Origin: Anaerotruncus colihominis
GTDB taxonomy: Bacteria > Bacillota > Clostridia > Oscillospirales > Ruminococcaceae
Length of the DNA stretch: 51,202 bases
Direction of reading: 5' to 3'
Assembly: GCF_010206195.1 (NCBI RefSeq)
Contig: NZ_VIQT01000020.1
Coordinates: forward strand, 1-51,202
Shown here: piece by piece, positions 6,728 to 15,109 of the stretch
Numbering within the stretch: position 1 is the stretch's first letter
How the letters are laid out: each line of letters starts with the position of its first letter
Made by a program: the position numbers and the translations under genes
The notes under the pieces: generated by a model
Database searches by the model: none
What the model was told of the DNA's origin: nothing
The model's input: the letters and a program-made list of their open reading frames with translations, nothing else

Positions 6728-6936
6728 GCCTGAGATACCTTCCAGACCACCCTGTCGTTCAGAACATGGAACGCACCGGCTACCCAAACGGGAAAGAGCC
6801 ACGGTCCCCGCACTGCCCAATCTGCGGCTGTGAAACTGATACATTCTACAAGGACACATACGGGGACATCTTCGGGTGTGAGGAGTGTGTAACGACTGCC
6901 GATGCTTGGGAGGCCACCAGCGATGAGTGTAATTGA
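6724..6936 (+). CDS. Small zinc-ribbon protein
   Basis: 70 aa, start fixed by the ATGA overlap with the previous gene. The core is CPICGCE...FGCEECV, a C-x2-C / C-x2-C ribbon, followed by an acidic end (DAWEATSDE). This type is common in Clostridia phages, but no activity is known. Its end overlaps the start of the HNH pseudogene by 14 bp. Confidence 0.75.
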   Translation: MSLRYLPDHPVVQNMERTGYPNGKEPRSPHCPICGCETDTFYKDTYGDIFGCEECVTTADAWEATSDECN

Positions 6937-7435
6937 CCTAACTGGCCTTAAGTTCGGGCACCTGACTGTCACCGGGCCTGATGAAGTCAGAAACCACCAG
7001 CTTTATTGGAACTGTGTCTGCGAGTGTGGAAAGCCAAAGTCCGTGCAAGGGCGGAAATTGCGTGATGGCATTGTTAAGTCCTGCGGGTGCATGAGAGTAG
7101 AGGCAATACGAGATGCCCGGACTATCCATGGAGAGTGTGGCTCCCGGCTATATCAAGTTTGGACGGGCATCAAACAGCGCACATTGAACCCAAAGAACAA
7201 AGATTATCCGCGCTATGGCGGTAGGGGCATCAAGATGTGCCCCGAATAGGCCGAAAGCTATCCAGCATTCAAGGAATGGGCTCTCTGCTCCGGATATCAC
7301 ACTGGCCTTTCTATTGACCGTATCGACAACGACGGAGGTTATAACCCGAAGAATTGTCGGTGGGCGACAGCTAAAGAGCAGGCGAATAACCGCCACACAT
7401 CCAATCAATACATTAAAACGAGGGAAACCCTATGA
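6923..7435 (+). pseudogene. HNH/AP2-type endonuclease gene with one amber stop
   Basis: Read from ATG 6923, the frame encodes an N-terminal DLTGLKFGHLTV motif, a Cys-rich centre (CVCECG, KSCGCM), RLYQVWTGIKQR, and YGGRGIKMCPE, then hits TAG at 7247-7249. The same frame continues to TGA at 7433-7435 with the rest of the domain ([30 protein letters not shown]). In this family the residue after CxE is normally Trp, so TGG to TAG at one base explains the break. The end still overlaps the next start codon by ATGA, so no other damage is visible. Such proteins are usually homing or nicking endonucleases. Confidence 0.85.
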
Positions 7436-7686
7436 AGTTCTATTTCACCTACGGCACGGACGACCAGCCCTTTGTCGGCGGCTGGACTGAAGTCGAGGCC
7501 CCAACAGCAAGAGCTGCAGCATTTGCATTTCGGACGTTTCACCCCGACAAGACCGAAGGACTGCTGAATTGCAGCGATATGTACCCTCAGGCTGTGTTTG
7601 AACGCACCGAGATGTTCCGAAAGGGCAACTTCGGCCACCGGTGCCGTGAGACTATCATCCTGCGGCGTGAGGCCGCCAATAACTGA
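7432..7686 (+). CDS. Hypothetical early protein
   Basis: 84 aa, start overlaps the HNH pseudogene stop (ATGA). Mixed alpha/beta composition starting [21 protein letters not shown], with [15 protein letters not shown] near the middle. No motif allows a functional call. Lies directly upstream of the ATPase gene with a 15-bp gap, so it is probably part of the same recombination/replication operon. Confidence 0.7.
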   Translation: MKFYFTYGTDDQPFVGGWTEVEAPTARAAAFAFRTFHPDKTEGLLNCSDMYPQAVFERTEMFRKGNFGHRCRETIILRREAANN

Positions 7687-7701
7687 AAGGAGCTATCTGC
7701 C

Positions 7702-8661
7702 ATGATTAGAAATCCCAACGAAATTCAGGAGGGCGCTAAGAAAATCCGTATGCTGATTGCCGGCTACCCCGGCATCGGCAAGTCCACTTTGGCCCTGTCC
7801 GCTCCCCGCCCCCTGCACATTGACATTGACTTCGGCATCGATCGCATCGAGCCGCGGTATCGTAAGCCCTATATCCAGCCCAAGAGCTATGATGAGATCT
7901 TGGAGGATCTGACACCTATCAACGTTCAGGACTTCGATACTCTGGTATTTGATACCGGCGGAAAGCTCATTTCTCTTATGTCTCTATGGGCCATTAAGAA
8001 AGACCCCAAGTATGGCCAGCGTGACGGATCGCTCTCTCTCAAGGGCTATGGTTTCGTCGGCAAGGAATTCGTTCGGTTGATGGATTACTGCTTCTACGAG
8101 CTGGACAAGCACATCGTGATCGTGTTCCACGCGATCGAGGAAAAGGATGGGGATAACACCCGGCTCCGCATCAAGGTCGAAGGCCAGACCAAGAACAATG
8201 TCTGGGAGCCGATGGACCTGGGCGGCTTCGTGGAGATCCAGGGCAACAACCGCACCATCGGTTTCTCCAACTGTGAGCGGTACTTCGCTAAGGGAACCAG
8301 AGGCATTCATGGTGTCTGGCAGGTGCCCGAGCTGGGGCCGGATAAGACCAACGATTTCCTGACCCGATTGTTTGCCCAGTACAACGCGTTCTCCGCCGCC
8401 GAGGTGGCTCAGAGTGTGGAGGAACAGGAGACTTACGAAGCAGCAATGGCCGAAGGGCGGAAGATCGTCGCCGGCATCACCGATGCGGACAGCGCCAACG
8501 CTGCCATGTCGAAAATCAAGGCCGTCAAGCACGCCCTGACCTCTAAGAAGGAAGTCAATGCGGCTTTCAACGCCAAAATCAAGAAACTGGGACTGTTCTA
8601 TGACAATGTGTTGAAGAAGTACACCTCGGCACCTCCGGAGGGAGATAAGGGGGCGGAGTAA
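7702..8661 (+). CDS. RecA-fold AAA ATPase of Sak4/AAA_24 type
   Basis: 319 aa with Walker A GYPGIGKST (residues 21-29), an acidic strand HIDIDFG, and Walker B-like LVFDTGG (about residue 80). This matches phage AAA_24 ATPases, some of which (Sak4) act as single-strand annealing recombinases with SSB. The C-terminal ~60 residues are a basic helical tail. Directly abuts the PD-(D/E)XK nuclease gene, and an SSB gene lies in the same operon, which supports a recombination role. Strong gaaaggag site. Confidence 0.85.
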   Translation: MIRNPNEIQEGAKKIRMLIAGYPGIGKSTLALSAPRPLHIDIDFGIDRIEPRYRKPYIQPKSYDEILEDLTPINVQDFDTLVFDTGGKLISLMSLWAIKKDPKYGQRDGSLSLKGYGFVGKEFVRLMDYCFYELDKHIVIVFHAIEEKDGDNTRLRIKVEGQTKNNVWEPMDLGGFVEIQGNNRTIGFSNCERYFAKGTRGIHGVWQVPELGPDKTNDFLTRLFAQYNAFSAAEVAQSVEEQETYEAAMAEGRKIVAGITDADSANAAMSKIKAVKHALTSKKEVNAAFNAKIKKLGLFYDNVLKKYTSAPPEGDKGAE

Positions 8662-9333
8662 ATGGCCCGGTATTTGATGACACACAGTTTACTCAGTTCT
8701 TGGCTCTATTCAATGGCGAGCAATCCCTATGAAGATATGACCACCAAGCGCGATCCAATGGCAGAGTTCATGTCTACGCTCAATAGGGAGCAGACAAAAC
8801 CTAGCGGCAAGATGCTGAACGGCATCACGTTTGAAAATTTGGTCACAGCAATTCTTAGAAATGCGGCGGAGTTCGACTACTGCGAAATGAACGAAAAAAC
8901 CAAGGAAATTCGACAGTTCCACATTCAGACGGCTGACCATAAGTGGTATGATGCCGCCGCTAAGGTGGCTCAAACTGTCAGCGGGGGCGTTTTGCAATAC
9001 CGGGCCAACAAAACTATCGTGGTTGGCGGTCTGACGCTGGTACTGTATGGCCGGCTGGACTGCCTCAAGGCCGGAGACATCAAGGACATCAAGTTCTCCA
9101 GTAGCTATGACCGGGGTAAGTATTTCAGTAGCACCCAACACCCAACCTACTTTGAAATTGTCCCGGAGGCGAAGACCTTTACATATCTGGTAAGCAACGG
9201 CTCCGAGGTATGGACGGAGCGGTACTACCGCGAGGAGACGCCCAGCATCATCCCCACCATTTCAGACTTTTTGGAATGGCTGGATGCCCTGGAGCTGGCC
9301 CCGCTTTACAAAAAGAAGTGGCTGGCGCTATGA
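8662..9333 (+). CDS. PD-(D/E)XK nuclease, RecB/Cas4-like
   Basis: 223 aa. The catalytic core is visible in YGRLDCLKAGDIKDIKFSS (about residues 126-144), giving the D...D-x-K arrangement of RecB-family exonucleases. TYFEIVPEAKTFTYLV follows as the next strands. Starts immediately after the ATPase stop and overlaps the next gene by 4 bp. Likely generates single-stranded DNA for the neighbouring ATPase in phage recombination. No Fe-S cysteine cluster as in true Cas4. Confidence 0.85.
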   Translation: MARYLMTHSLLSSWLYSMASNPYEDMTTKRDPMAEFMSTLNREQTKPSGKMLNGITFENLVTAILRNAAEFDYCEMNEKTKEIRQFHIQTADHKWYDAAAKVAQTVSGGVLQYRANKTIVVGGLTLVLYGRLDCLKAGDIKDIKFSSSYDRGKYFSSTQHPTYFEIVPEAKTFTYLVSNGSEVWTERYYREETPSIIPTISDFLEWLDALELAPLYKKKWLAL

Positions 9334-9860
9334 AGGGACGACTGATTGATCTATCACTGGGCCTCAATCGAAAGCAACGTATTACCATCGAGGTCGACAG
9401 AGATTTCCGAGAGGATTTCGACCGGCTCAAAGAGGCCGAGTTGGATGTGGAGATTAAAAAACACCGTAACCGCCGTTCTCTGTCGGCCAATGCCTATTTT
9501 CACGTCCTGGTCAGTAAGATTGCCGCTGAACGCGGCGGCAGCGAGGACAGCACCAAGGAATCTCTAGTATGCGAGTACGGCGCCTTGGCCAAAGATCAGG
9601 ACGGACTCACCGTAGGTTTCAAACTTCCTGCGTCAGTGGATGTGACCACCATCTATCCCTATGTGAAATGCTTTGACACCCGCGTGGAGAACGGCAAGAT
9701 GTTCAAATGCTACTTGGTCTACAAGCAGACGCACCTCATGGACAGCAAGGAAATGGCTCGGCTGATTGACGGGGCCATCGAGGTAGCCAAGGAGCTGGGC
9801 GTCGAGACGGATACCCCGGAGCAGCTGGCCCGGTACAAGGAGGACTGGAATAAGGAATGA
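9330..9860 (+). CDS. Phage recombination-associated protein, NinB-like candidate
   Basis: 176 aa, start fixed by ATGA overlap. It has a basic motif KKHRNRRSLSANAYFHVLVSKIA around residues 48-70, a pattern seen in a widespread phage protein sometimes compared with NinB. The rest is alpha/beta with no catalytic signature. Position between the RecB-like nuclease and SSB suggests a role in recombination or ssDNA handling; the NinB link is only an inference. Confidence 0.55.
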   Translation: MKGRLIDLSLGLNRKQRITIEVDRDFREDFDRLKEAELDVEIKKHRNRRSLSANAYFHVLVSKIAAERGGSEDSTKESLVCEYGALAKDQDGLTVGFKLPASVDVTTIYPYVKCFDTRVENGKMFKCYLVYKQTHLMDSKEMARLIDGAIEVAKELGVETDTPEQLARYKEDWNKE

Positions 9861-10240
9861 GAAAAGTTTACTGCGACTACTGCGGCCGGCAGGCTGAGTA
9901 TGTGGACAGCAAGGTCATCTACGGCAAGAGCTACGGCATGATGTACCTCTGCCGGAATTGCATGGCCTACGTCGGTGTTCACAAGGGCACCGACAAGCCC
10001 TTGGGCCGGCTGGCCAACGCGGAACTCCGCTACTGGAAGAAACGGGCCCACGCCGTTTTTGACCCCCTGTGGCAGCGGGGGCGCTTCCGCGGCCACCGCA
10101 ACGCGGCTTATGGCTGGCTGGCCCAGAAGATGGGCCTGCCCGTGGAGCAGACCCATATCGGAATGTTTGATGTGGCGCAGTGTCGCAAGGCCATCCATAT
10201 CATTGAGAACGAAACGCGAGGAGGAAGTTCACATGGATGA
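9857..10240 (+). CDS. DUF3268-type zinc-finger protein
   Basis: 127 aa. It begins with a zinc ribbon, YCDYCGRQAEY (CxxC) and LCRNCMAYVGVH (CxxC), then a helical segment with GRLANAELRYWKKRAHAVFDPLW and the AAYGWLAQKMGLP motif. This matches the DUF3268 family of phage-associated proteins, function unknown. Overlaps both neighbours by a few bases. Confidence 0.8.
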   Translation: MRKVYCDYCGRQAEYVDSKVIYGKSYGMMYLCRNCMAYVGVHKGTDKPLGRLANAELRYWKKRAHAVFDPLWQRGRFRGHRNAAYGWLAQKMGLPVEQTHIGMFDVAQCRKAIHIIENETRGGSSHG

Positions 10241-10472
10241 AAAGAGAAGCCCCGAGGAGCTGCTGGCGCAGCTGTGCCTGGAGCCCGGCTTCGTGCTGGT
10301 GCCGCAGGACCGCTTTGAGGAACTGGTGCGGGCCGAGGCGGAGCGCGACGTCTTGGAAGTCGTAATTTTGGGAAACAAGAGCTACAACGTCGATGTCGTC
10401 ATGGCCGCCATCAAGAAAGCCCGGAACAAGGTGCTCCTGGGCAAGCCGGAGGTGGAGGGCGATGCTCAATAG
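10233..10472 (+). CDS. Small hypothetical protein upstream of SSB
   Basis: 79 aa from ATG 10233 with gaggagg about 7 bp upstream. Acidic helical protein (EELLAQLCLEPGFVLVPQDRFEELV) ending GDAQ with a TAG stop that overlaps the SSB start by 11 bp. Function unknown; translational coupling to SSB is likely. Confidence 0.7.
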   Translation: MDEKRSPEELLAQLCLEPGFVLVPQDRFEELVRAEAERDVLEVVILGNKSYNVDVVMAAIKKARNKVLLGKPEVEGDAQ

Positions 10473-10929
10473 AATCATCATCATGGGTCGGCTGACCCGT
10501 GATCCGGAACTGCGCAGTACCCCAAACGGCACGTCTGTTGCCTCTTTCACCCTGGCGGTAGACCGTGACTTCAAAAATAAGCAGACCGGAGAGAAGGAAA
10601 CGGACTTTATCGACATGATCGCCTGGCGTTCTACTGCCGAATTTGTTGCCAGATATTTTACCAAGGGCCGTATGGCCGTAGTGGAGGGTCGGCTTCAGAT
10701 TCGTCTTTGGGAGGACCGCGATGGTAATAAGCGAAAGTCCGCCGAAGTCATAGCCGACAGCGTTTACTTTGGGGATTCAAAGAAAGATAATGATGGCCGT
10801 AGTGATCAAAATTATCCAGCGGGCGGATACAGCGATGTTCCAGGCGGAAGAGGTACGCCGCCGTCTGCACCTGTGTATTCTATTCCCGACTTCACCGAGG
10901 TGGACGATGACGGGGATTTGCCATTCTGA
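10462..10929 (+). CDS. ssb: Single-stranded DNA-binding protein
   Basis: 155 aa with the OB fold at residues 1-105 (NRIIIMGRLTRDPELRSTPNG, ASFTLAV, ETDFIDMIAWR, GRMAVVEGRLQ). A Gly/Pro/Ser-rich linker and the acidic tip DDDGDLPF follow, the tail that recruits host and phage partners. Start codon overlaps the preceding gene. It works with the ATPase/nuclease pair and the replication proteins downstream. Confidence 0.97.
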   Translation: MLNRIIIMGRLTRDPELRSTPNGTSVASFTLAVDRDFKNKQTGEKETDFIDMIAWRSTAEFVARYFTKGRMAVVEGRLQIRLWEDRDGNKRKSAEVIADSVYFGDSKKDNDGRSDQNYPAGGYSDVPGGRGTPPSAPVYSIPDFTEVDDDGDLPF

Positions 10930-10936
10930 TTTATTT

Positions 10937-10967
10937 GGACAGGCCGTTCCATGCGGGCGGCCTGTCC
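10937..10967 (+). repeat. Hairpin after ssb
   Basis: A 10-bp perfect stem ggacaggccg (10937-10946) and cggcctgtcc (10958-10967), 8 bp after the ssb stop. There is no T-tract on either strand, so it is more likely an mRNA stabiliser or a pause/processing site than a terminator. Confidence 0.55.
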
Positions 10968-11014
10968 AAAAGGCCCTGTGGCATGGACAAAGTTAAAAAG
11001 GAGTTGGATGATCT

Positions 11015-11881
11015 ATGTCCCGCAGAGAACAACCGTATCTTCCGCTTTATGTCATGGATTTTCTTACAGATGAAAAATTGGTTGAGTGCAGCGCAGAGAG
11101 TACAGGCGTCTATATCCGGCTCATGTGTCTTATGCATAAATCTGAACAGTATGGTGCGATTTTGCTCAAGCAAAAGGATAAGCAAACTGGAAAGCAAATT
11201 TATGATTTTGCTTGTAAATTAATGCGGCAAATGCCTTATGACATAGAGACGATCGAGCGTTCATTGACAGAATTGCTGAATGAAGGCGTTCTGTCCATGG
11301 ATGGGGACGTTTTATTCCAGAGGCGTATGGTGCGTGACGGCAAACTCAGCGATACAAGGGCTTCTGCGGGAAAAAGAGGCGGACAAGGGCGAGGGCAAAA
11401 AAACGGCGCGCGGGCTTTTGCTTCTCGTTTTGCTTCGGATTTTGATCAAGCAAAAACCGAAGCAAACGCTGAAAATGAAATTGAAATTGAAAATGAATAT
11501 GAAATTGAAGATAAAAGTGAAGATGAAGATAACAGAGATATTCCGAAAGAAGAAAATATCTCATTGCCCGCGCGCGAGAAAATGAGCCAGCTGCGGAAAT
11601 ATGGTCAATACGGATGGGTGAAGCTGACAGACGATCAGTACGAGCGCCTTCAACGCGAACTTGGCGATGCCGAACTGCAACGATGTATTGATTACATCGA
11701 TGAGAGCGCCCAGATCACCAAAAACAAAAACAAATGGCGGGACTGGAACCTTGTAATTCGAAAATGCAGCAGAGATAGATGGGGATTGTCTGTGAAAGGG
11801 GGTGCTGCTCCTGGAAGGGATCAGCCGCATTCTGCCGAATTTAAACCTTCAACTGGATTCCGAAAAGCCGAATCATCCTGA
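11015..11881 (+). CDS. Replisome organiser-like replication initiation protein
   Basis: 288 aa. The N-terminus YLPLYVMDFLTDEKLVECSAESTGVYIRLMC is the typical start of phage DUF1376/DnaD-like replication proteins. A Lys/Arg/Gly linker and a Glu-rich low-complexity run (EIEIENEYEIED) separate it from a C-terminal domain (YGWVKLTDDQYERL, CIDYIDESAQ) like those that load or recruit the helicase loader. The DnaC-like gene overlaps its 3' end by 80 bp. Predicted to bind the phage origin; no origin repeats were obvious inside the gene. Confidence 0.85.
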   Translation: MSRREQPYLPLYVMDFLTDEKLVECSAESTGVYIRLMCLMHKSEQYGAILLKQKDKQTGKQIYDFACKLMRQMPYDIETIERSLTELLNEGVLSMDGDVLFQRRMVRDGKLSDTRASAGKRGGQGRGQKNGARAFASRFASDFDQAKTEANAENEIEIENEYEIEDKSEDEDNRDIPKEENISLPAREKMSQLRKYGQYGWVKLTDDQYERLQRELGDAELQRCIDYIDESAQITKNKNKWRDWNLVIRKCSRDRWGLSVKGGAAPGRDQPHSAEFKPSTGFRKAESS

Positions 11882-12815
11882 CGAGTATGCCGACCTTCGG
11901 CAGTATGGCCAAAAGATTACCTCAAAGCAAGCCGAGGATCGAGGAATAAAATCAACCTGCGGCCCTGCTCCGCCACCGGAAAAATGCAAATATTGCGGCG
12001 CGCCGCTTTACTACGAGGGCATGATTATGCCCGATCTTACCAATGACCGTGACAATGCTCCCCCGCCCTGGATATTCCGATGGACAAATATGCCAATTCG
12101 GTGCACCTGCCCTGATGCTGTAAAACATTGGGAACGGTACGACGCAGAACAGGAACGAAAACGTCTTGAGAAGGAAAAAGAGCAGCAGAGGATGTGGCAT
12201 CGCCGTCGGGTAAACGATCTACTTGCCAAAAGCGGGATTCGAAAACGGTTTCAGCAACGGACGTTTGAACGTTTCAAAGCCGATACCCCGGGCAGAAAGC
12301 AGGCATATAACGCAGCCCGGGAATATGCTGAAAATTTTGCAATTATCAAAGAGACCGGCGATGGACTGTACATAGAGGGAACCAATGGGACCGGCAAGAC
12401 ACATTTGGCCGCCGCTATCGCCATGTACCTGACCGATAAGGAATACTCGGTTATTATGAAAACGTCCTTTGATCTGCTGGATGAAATTAAAAGGGCTTTT
12501 GACGACGCATACACATCGGAACATGAGGTCATGAAGGCATATCGGGAGTGTGATCTCTTGATCATTGATGATCTTGGCAAAGAACAATGTACCGATTGGT
12601 CCATGTCAATTCTTTATTCCATCATCAACGAGCGATACGAAGCCATGAAACCAATCATTATCACCACAAATTTTGGCGCCGAGGATTTAATCCGCACACT
12701 TACTCCACGGGGATACGGATGCCAGAAAATTGAGTCTATCATAAGCAGGCTGCGGGAGGTATCCCAAACTTTGACAATGGCTTGGGATGACTACCGCAGC
12801 AGACAGGAGGAATGA
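11802..12815 (+). CDS. DnaC-like helicase loader ATPase
   Basis: 337 aa from a GTG start with aaaggggg just upstream, overlapping the initiator gene out of frame. A Cys-containing N-terminal part (CKYCGAPL, later CTCP) may bind zinc. Then a coiled Lys/Glu-rich linker and an AAA+ domain with Walker A GTNGTGKTH (about residue 191), Walker B LLIIDDLG, sensor 1 IITTNF and an Arg finger region (IISRLREV). Expected to load the host replicative helicase at the phage origin. Confidence 0.92.
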   Translation: MLLLEGISRILPNLNLQLDSEKPNHPDEYADLRQYGQKITSKQAEDRGIKSTCGPAPPPEKCKYCGAPLYYEGMIMPDLTNDRDNAPPPWIFRWTNMPIRCTCPDAVKHWERYDAEQERKRLEKEKEQQRMWHRRRVNDLLAKSGIRKRFQQRTFERFKADTPGRKQAYNAAREYAENFAIIKETGDGLYIEGTNGTGKTHLAAAIAMYLTDKEYSVIMKTSFDLLDEIKRAFDDAYTSEHEVMKAYRECDLLIIDDLGKEQCTDWSMSILYSIINERYEAMKPIIITTNFGAEDLIRTLTPRGYGCQKIESIISRLREVSQTLTMAWDDYRSRQEE

Positions 12816-13420
12816 TGAAGCAATACAGGATTTGGATGTTACCCTACATAAAACTCTGTGTACTTGTGGCCGTTGCCACGATTATGGCGGTTGCGTCTGT
12901 AATGAAGGGAGACGCCCCTAATAAAAAAGCTCTGACAGACGTGCCAACTGCACCAATGGAAATACTCCCGGCTGCTGAAATGGTCATTTTAGAGCAGGAA
13001 ATGGAAGCAGAATCTCCAACCCCACAGATCATCGAGCGGTATGATTCTATCAACATTTCAGAAAACGAATTACATGAACTGGCAGCGATTGTCTATCTGG
13101 AGGCTGGAAATCAAAGTGCAAAAGGCCAACAGGCCGTTGCGGAAGTCGTATTGAACCGTGTGATTTCCCCGGACTTCCCGGACAGTGTACATGACGTGCT
13201 GCATCAAGGAGAGGACACAGCGATGCCGCAGTTCTCCGCAATTTGTGTTCAGCAAACCGCAGAACCGGGACAAATGCAATATGAAGCGGTTGCCGCCGCT
13301 TTATATGGTCCGTCCGTTCTTCCGGCTGATGTGGTGTACTTTTCTCGTAACGGTGAGAATGATCGCATATGGGGGGCCATTGGAGATCATATATTCTGCT
13401 TTGGTTATGTTTGGGAGTGA
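12812..13420 (+). CDS. SleB-like cell wall hydrolase, membrane-anchored
   Basis: 202 aa. A hydrophobic segment at residues 11-31 is a signal anchor, then a Pro/Glu-rich linker. The C-terminal domain (ELAAIVYLEAGNQSAKGQQAVAEVVLNRV, ... DVVYFSRN) matches the Hydrolase_2/SleB family, with the conserved Glu in YLEAG. SleB proteins cut spore cortex or cell-wall glycan. Its place between the helicase loader and RecU, not in the lysis module, is notable. Start overlaps the loader stop. Confidence 0.85.
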   Translation: MMKQYRIWMLPYIKLCVLVAVATIMAVASVMKGDAPNKKALTDVPTAPMEILPAAEMVILEQEMEAESPTPQIIERYDSINISENELHELAAIVYLEAGNQSAKGQQAVAEVVLNRVISPDFPDSVHDVLHQGEDTAMPQFSAICVQQTAEPGQMQYEAVAAALYGPSVLPADVVYFSRNGENDRIWGAIGDHIFCFGYVWE

Positions 13421-13424
13421 TGTC

Positions 13425-13610
13425 ATGAAACAAATGCAGCTTAAAAGATTCTTACATGCCCTTTGTGGCCTGGGGTTCCTGATACTGTTTGGCACCGCCA
13501 ACGCCAGTGATTTAAACAGTATCTCGATTAGCCGGACGTTCTGGCAATCGTTTGTTGGGCTGACGATGTTCATTGTCGGCGGAACGCTGGGAGGGGTGAT
13601 TGAATGGTAA
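13425..13610 (+). CDS. Small membrane protein with two transmembrane segments
   Basis: 61 aa. Two hydrophobic helices (LHALCGLGFLILFGTAN and FWQSFVGLTMFIVGGTLGGVI) with a short loop, so holin-like in topology. Start 13425 has gggag 9 bp upstream. Follows the SleB-like hydrolase by 4 bp and overlaps RecU by 7 bp. It could help export or activate the hydrolase, but this is inference. Confidence 0.7.
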   Translation: MKQMQLKRFLHALCGLGFLILFGTANASDLNSISISRTFWQSFVGLTMFIVGGTLGGVIEW

Positions 13611-14116
13611 GGAACAAAGACCCCAAGCGTCAATGGCAGGGTGCTGTCAGCAAGGCCAGAGGCAGACAGTTCGAAGAACAGATTGACACTGCGTTTGAAT
13701 ATTATCGCAATCAGGGCAGCGCCATTATCGAAAAGACCCCTGAACCGATGCGCCCCATCAAAAACCTTGGCGCTGGAAAATTTATTGCTTTTTTTGAACG
13801 TAAAGCACAACCGGACTATAAAGGTGTCATCAAAGGCGGCCAGGCGGTCATTTTTGAAGCAAAGTTTACATCAGCCGATCGCATGGAACAAAGCCGGGTA
13901 CTTCAAAGCCAGGCTGAATACTTAACCCATTATCAGCATCTTGGAGCAAGGTGTTTCATCGTGGCAGGCTTCGCCTCAAATGGGGTTTACCGGCTCCCTT
14001 GGGATGTTTGGCGGAACATGAAGGAGCGTTTTGGCCGCAAGTACATCACTGAATCAGATCTGCAAGAATATCGAGTGCTGACGGCACAAAACGGTGCGCT
14101 GCTGTTGCTCGATTAA
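13604..14116 (+). CDS. RecU-like Holliday junction resolvase
   Basis: 170 aa. It shows GRQFEEQIDTAFEYYRNQG, then EKTPEPMRPI, and the catalytic core AQPDYKGVIKGGQAVIFEAKFT (acidic D and E-x-K of the RecU nuclease fold), and YLTHYQHLGARCFIVAGF. Resolves recombination or replication intermediates before packaging. Close spacing with the neighbours indicates the same early operon. Confidence 0.92.
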   Translation: MVRNKDPKRQWQGAVSKARGRQFEEQIDTAFEYYRNQGSAIIEKTPEPMRPIKNLGAGKFIAFFERKAQPDYKGVIKGGQAVIFEAKFTSADRMEQSRVLQSQAEYLTHYQHLGARCFIVAGFASNGVYRLPWDVWRNMKERFGRKYITESDLQEYRVLTAQNGALLLLD

Positions 14117-14133
14117 GAAAGGGGTTTATCATC

Positions 14134-14892
14134 ATGAGCGAGATTTCCAAGTACGAAGCCTACAAAAAGAAGTTGCAAGGTGTTTGCGACGAAAACGATC
14201 TGGTGTTTCGCTTTCGCTGTGACAGATATCCTATTACCCTGACCATTAAGCCGGTCACTGGTCTGGAGGAACAGCTATCTTTACTGGAGAATGTCGAGGA
14301 TAAGGGATACACCAGTCCCGATGCATCCATCGTGTTTTTCTTCAAAGATGGCAGTATAACCTACAAGATCTCGCAGACCTTCACCATTAACGACACACTG
14401 TTCTCCAAAATCAAAAACCTATTCAAAAACATGAACTACTGCTGGCTCCAGTTTTTCTTTCGGGATGTGGTCGAGAAGGGCGTTTTGACACCGAAGACCA
14501 TGCCGGTTATCGATAAAAGCGACGATGACCTTCCAAAAGAAGCGGAGCCGCTGGAGAGCTTTGACGATGAAGGGGAATATGGAGATGACGGTACCCTCTC
14601 CGGAGATGACGAAGGGGACGGCGCGCCCTCTGTTGGCGAAAGTGGGGGCCCTCCGGCTACGGACCTCGATGACCCTGTCCTCCAGGAAGCCGCACGTATC
14701 GTCAGGGCCGAGAACAAGGCCACGGTCTCCCTGCTGCAACTACGCATGGGCGTCGGATATGCCAAGGCCGCGCGCATTATCGACGCCCTAGAAGATCTCG
14801 GTGTGGTCGGCCCCTTCAATGGCTCCGAGCCGCGCGAGGTTTTGCCCTATGACGAGCCCGACGATCAGGAAGGCGGTGACGAGAATGGCTAA
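14134..14892 (+). CDS. Phage protein with C-terminal FtsK-gamma-like DNA-binding domain
   Basis: 252 aa. Residues 1-130 are an unrecognised alpha/beta domain (TLTIKPVTGLEEQLSLL, SIVFFFKDGSITYKI). An acidic Gly/Asp/Glu linker at about 130-180 leads to DPVLQEAARIVRAENKATVSLLQLRMGVGYAKAARIIDALEDLGVVGP, which has the signature of the FtsK gamma winged helix that reads KOPS-type sites. No FtsK motor or translocase is present. It may mark specific DNA sites on phage or host DNA. Overlaps the next gene by 8 bp. Confidence 0.8.
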   Translation: MSEISKYEAYKKKLQGVCDENDLVFRFRCDRYPITLTIKPVTGLEEQLSLLENVEDKGYTSPDASIVFFFKDGSITYKISQTFTINDTLFSKIKNLFKNMNYCWLQFFFRDVVEKGVLTPKTMPVIDKSDDDLPKEAEPLESFDDEGEYGDDGTLSGDDEGDGAPSVGESGGPPATDLDDPVLQEAARIVRAENKATVSLLQLRMGVGYAKAARIIDALEDLGVVGPFNGSEPREVLPYDEPDDQEGGDENG

Positions 14893-15106
14893 GACCCGAA
14901 TGGACAAGGAGTACACCGGAGAAGTCATGAAGCAGGCCCAACAAATGAGCCGCGAGGACTACAAGGCCGTCAAGCACATGGACAAGATGCAAATGATCGC
15001 ATACCTGCAGCGTATCTATCGCCGCGGTTACGAGGCTGGCGTCAAGGCCGAAGCTACGCGTCAGAAAGTGGAGCAGGCAGCCGCAGAAGCTGTCGCGGAG
15101 GAGTAA
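14885..15106 (+). CDS. Small helical hypothetical protein
   Basis: 73 aa, highly charged and helical (MDKEYTGEVMKQAQQMSREDYKAV, then AEATRQKVEQAAAEAVAEE). Start overlaps the upstream gene, stop is 3 bp before the methylase-fold gene. No motif; perhaps an adaptor for one of its neighbours. Confidence 0.7.
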   Translation: MAKTRMDKEYTGEVMKQAQQMSREDYKAVKHMDKMQMIAYLQRIYRRGYEAGVKAEATRQKVEQAAAEAVAEE

Positions 15107-15109
15107 GCT

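Noticed and set aside
6923..7435. Amber (TAG) recoding in this phage
   Set aside because: TAG is used as a normal stop by other genes here (ends at 10472, 23529 and 45503), and no other gene shows internal TAG. A point mutation in the HNH gene is simpler.
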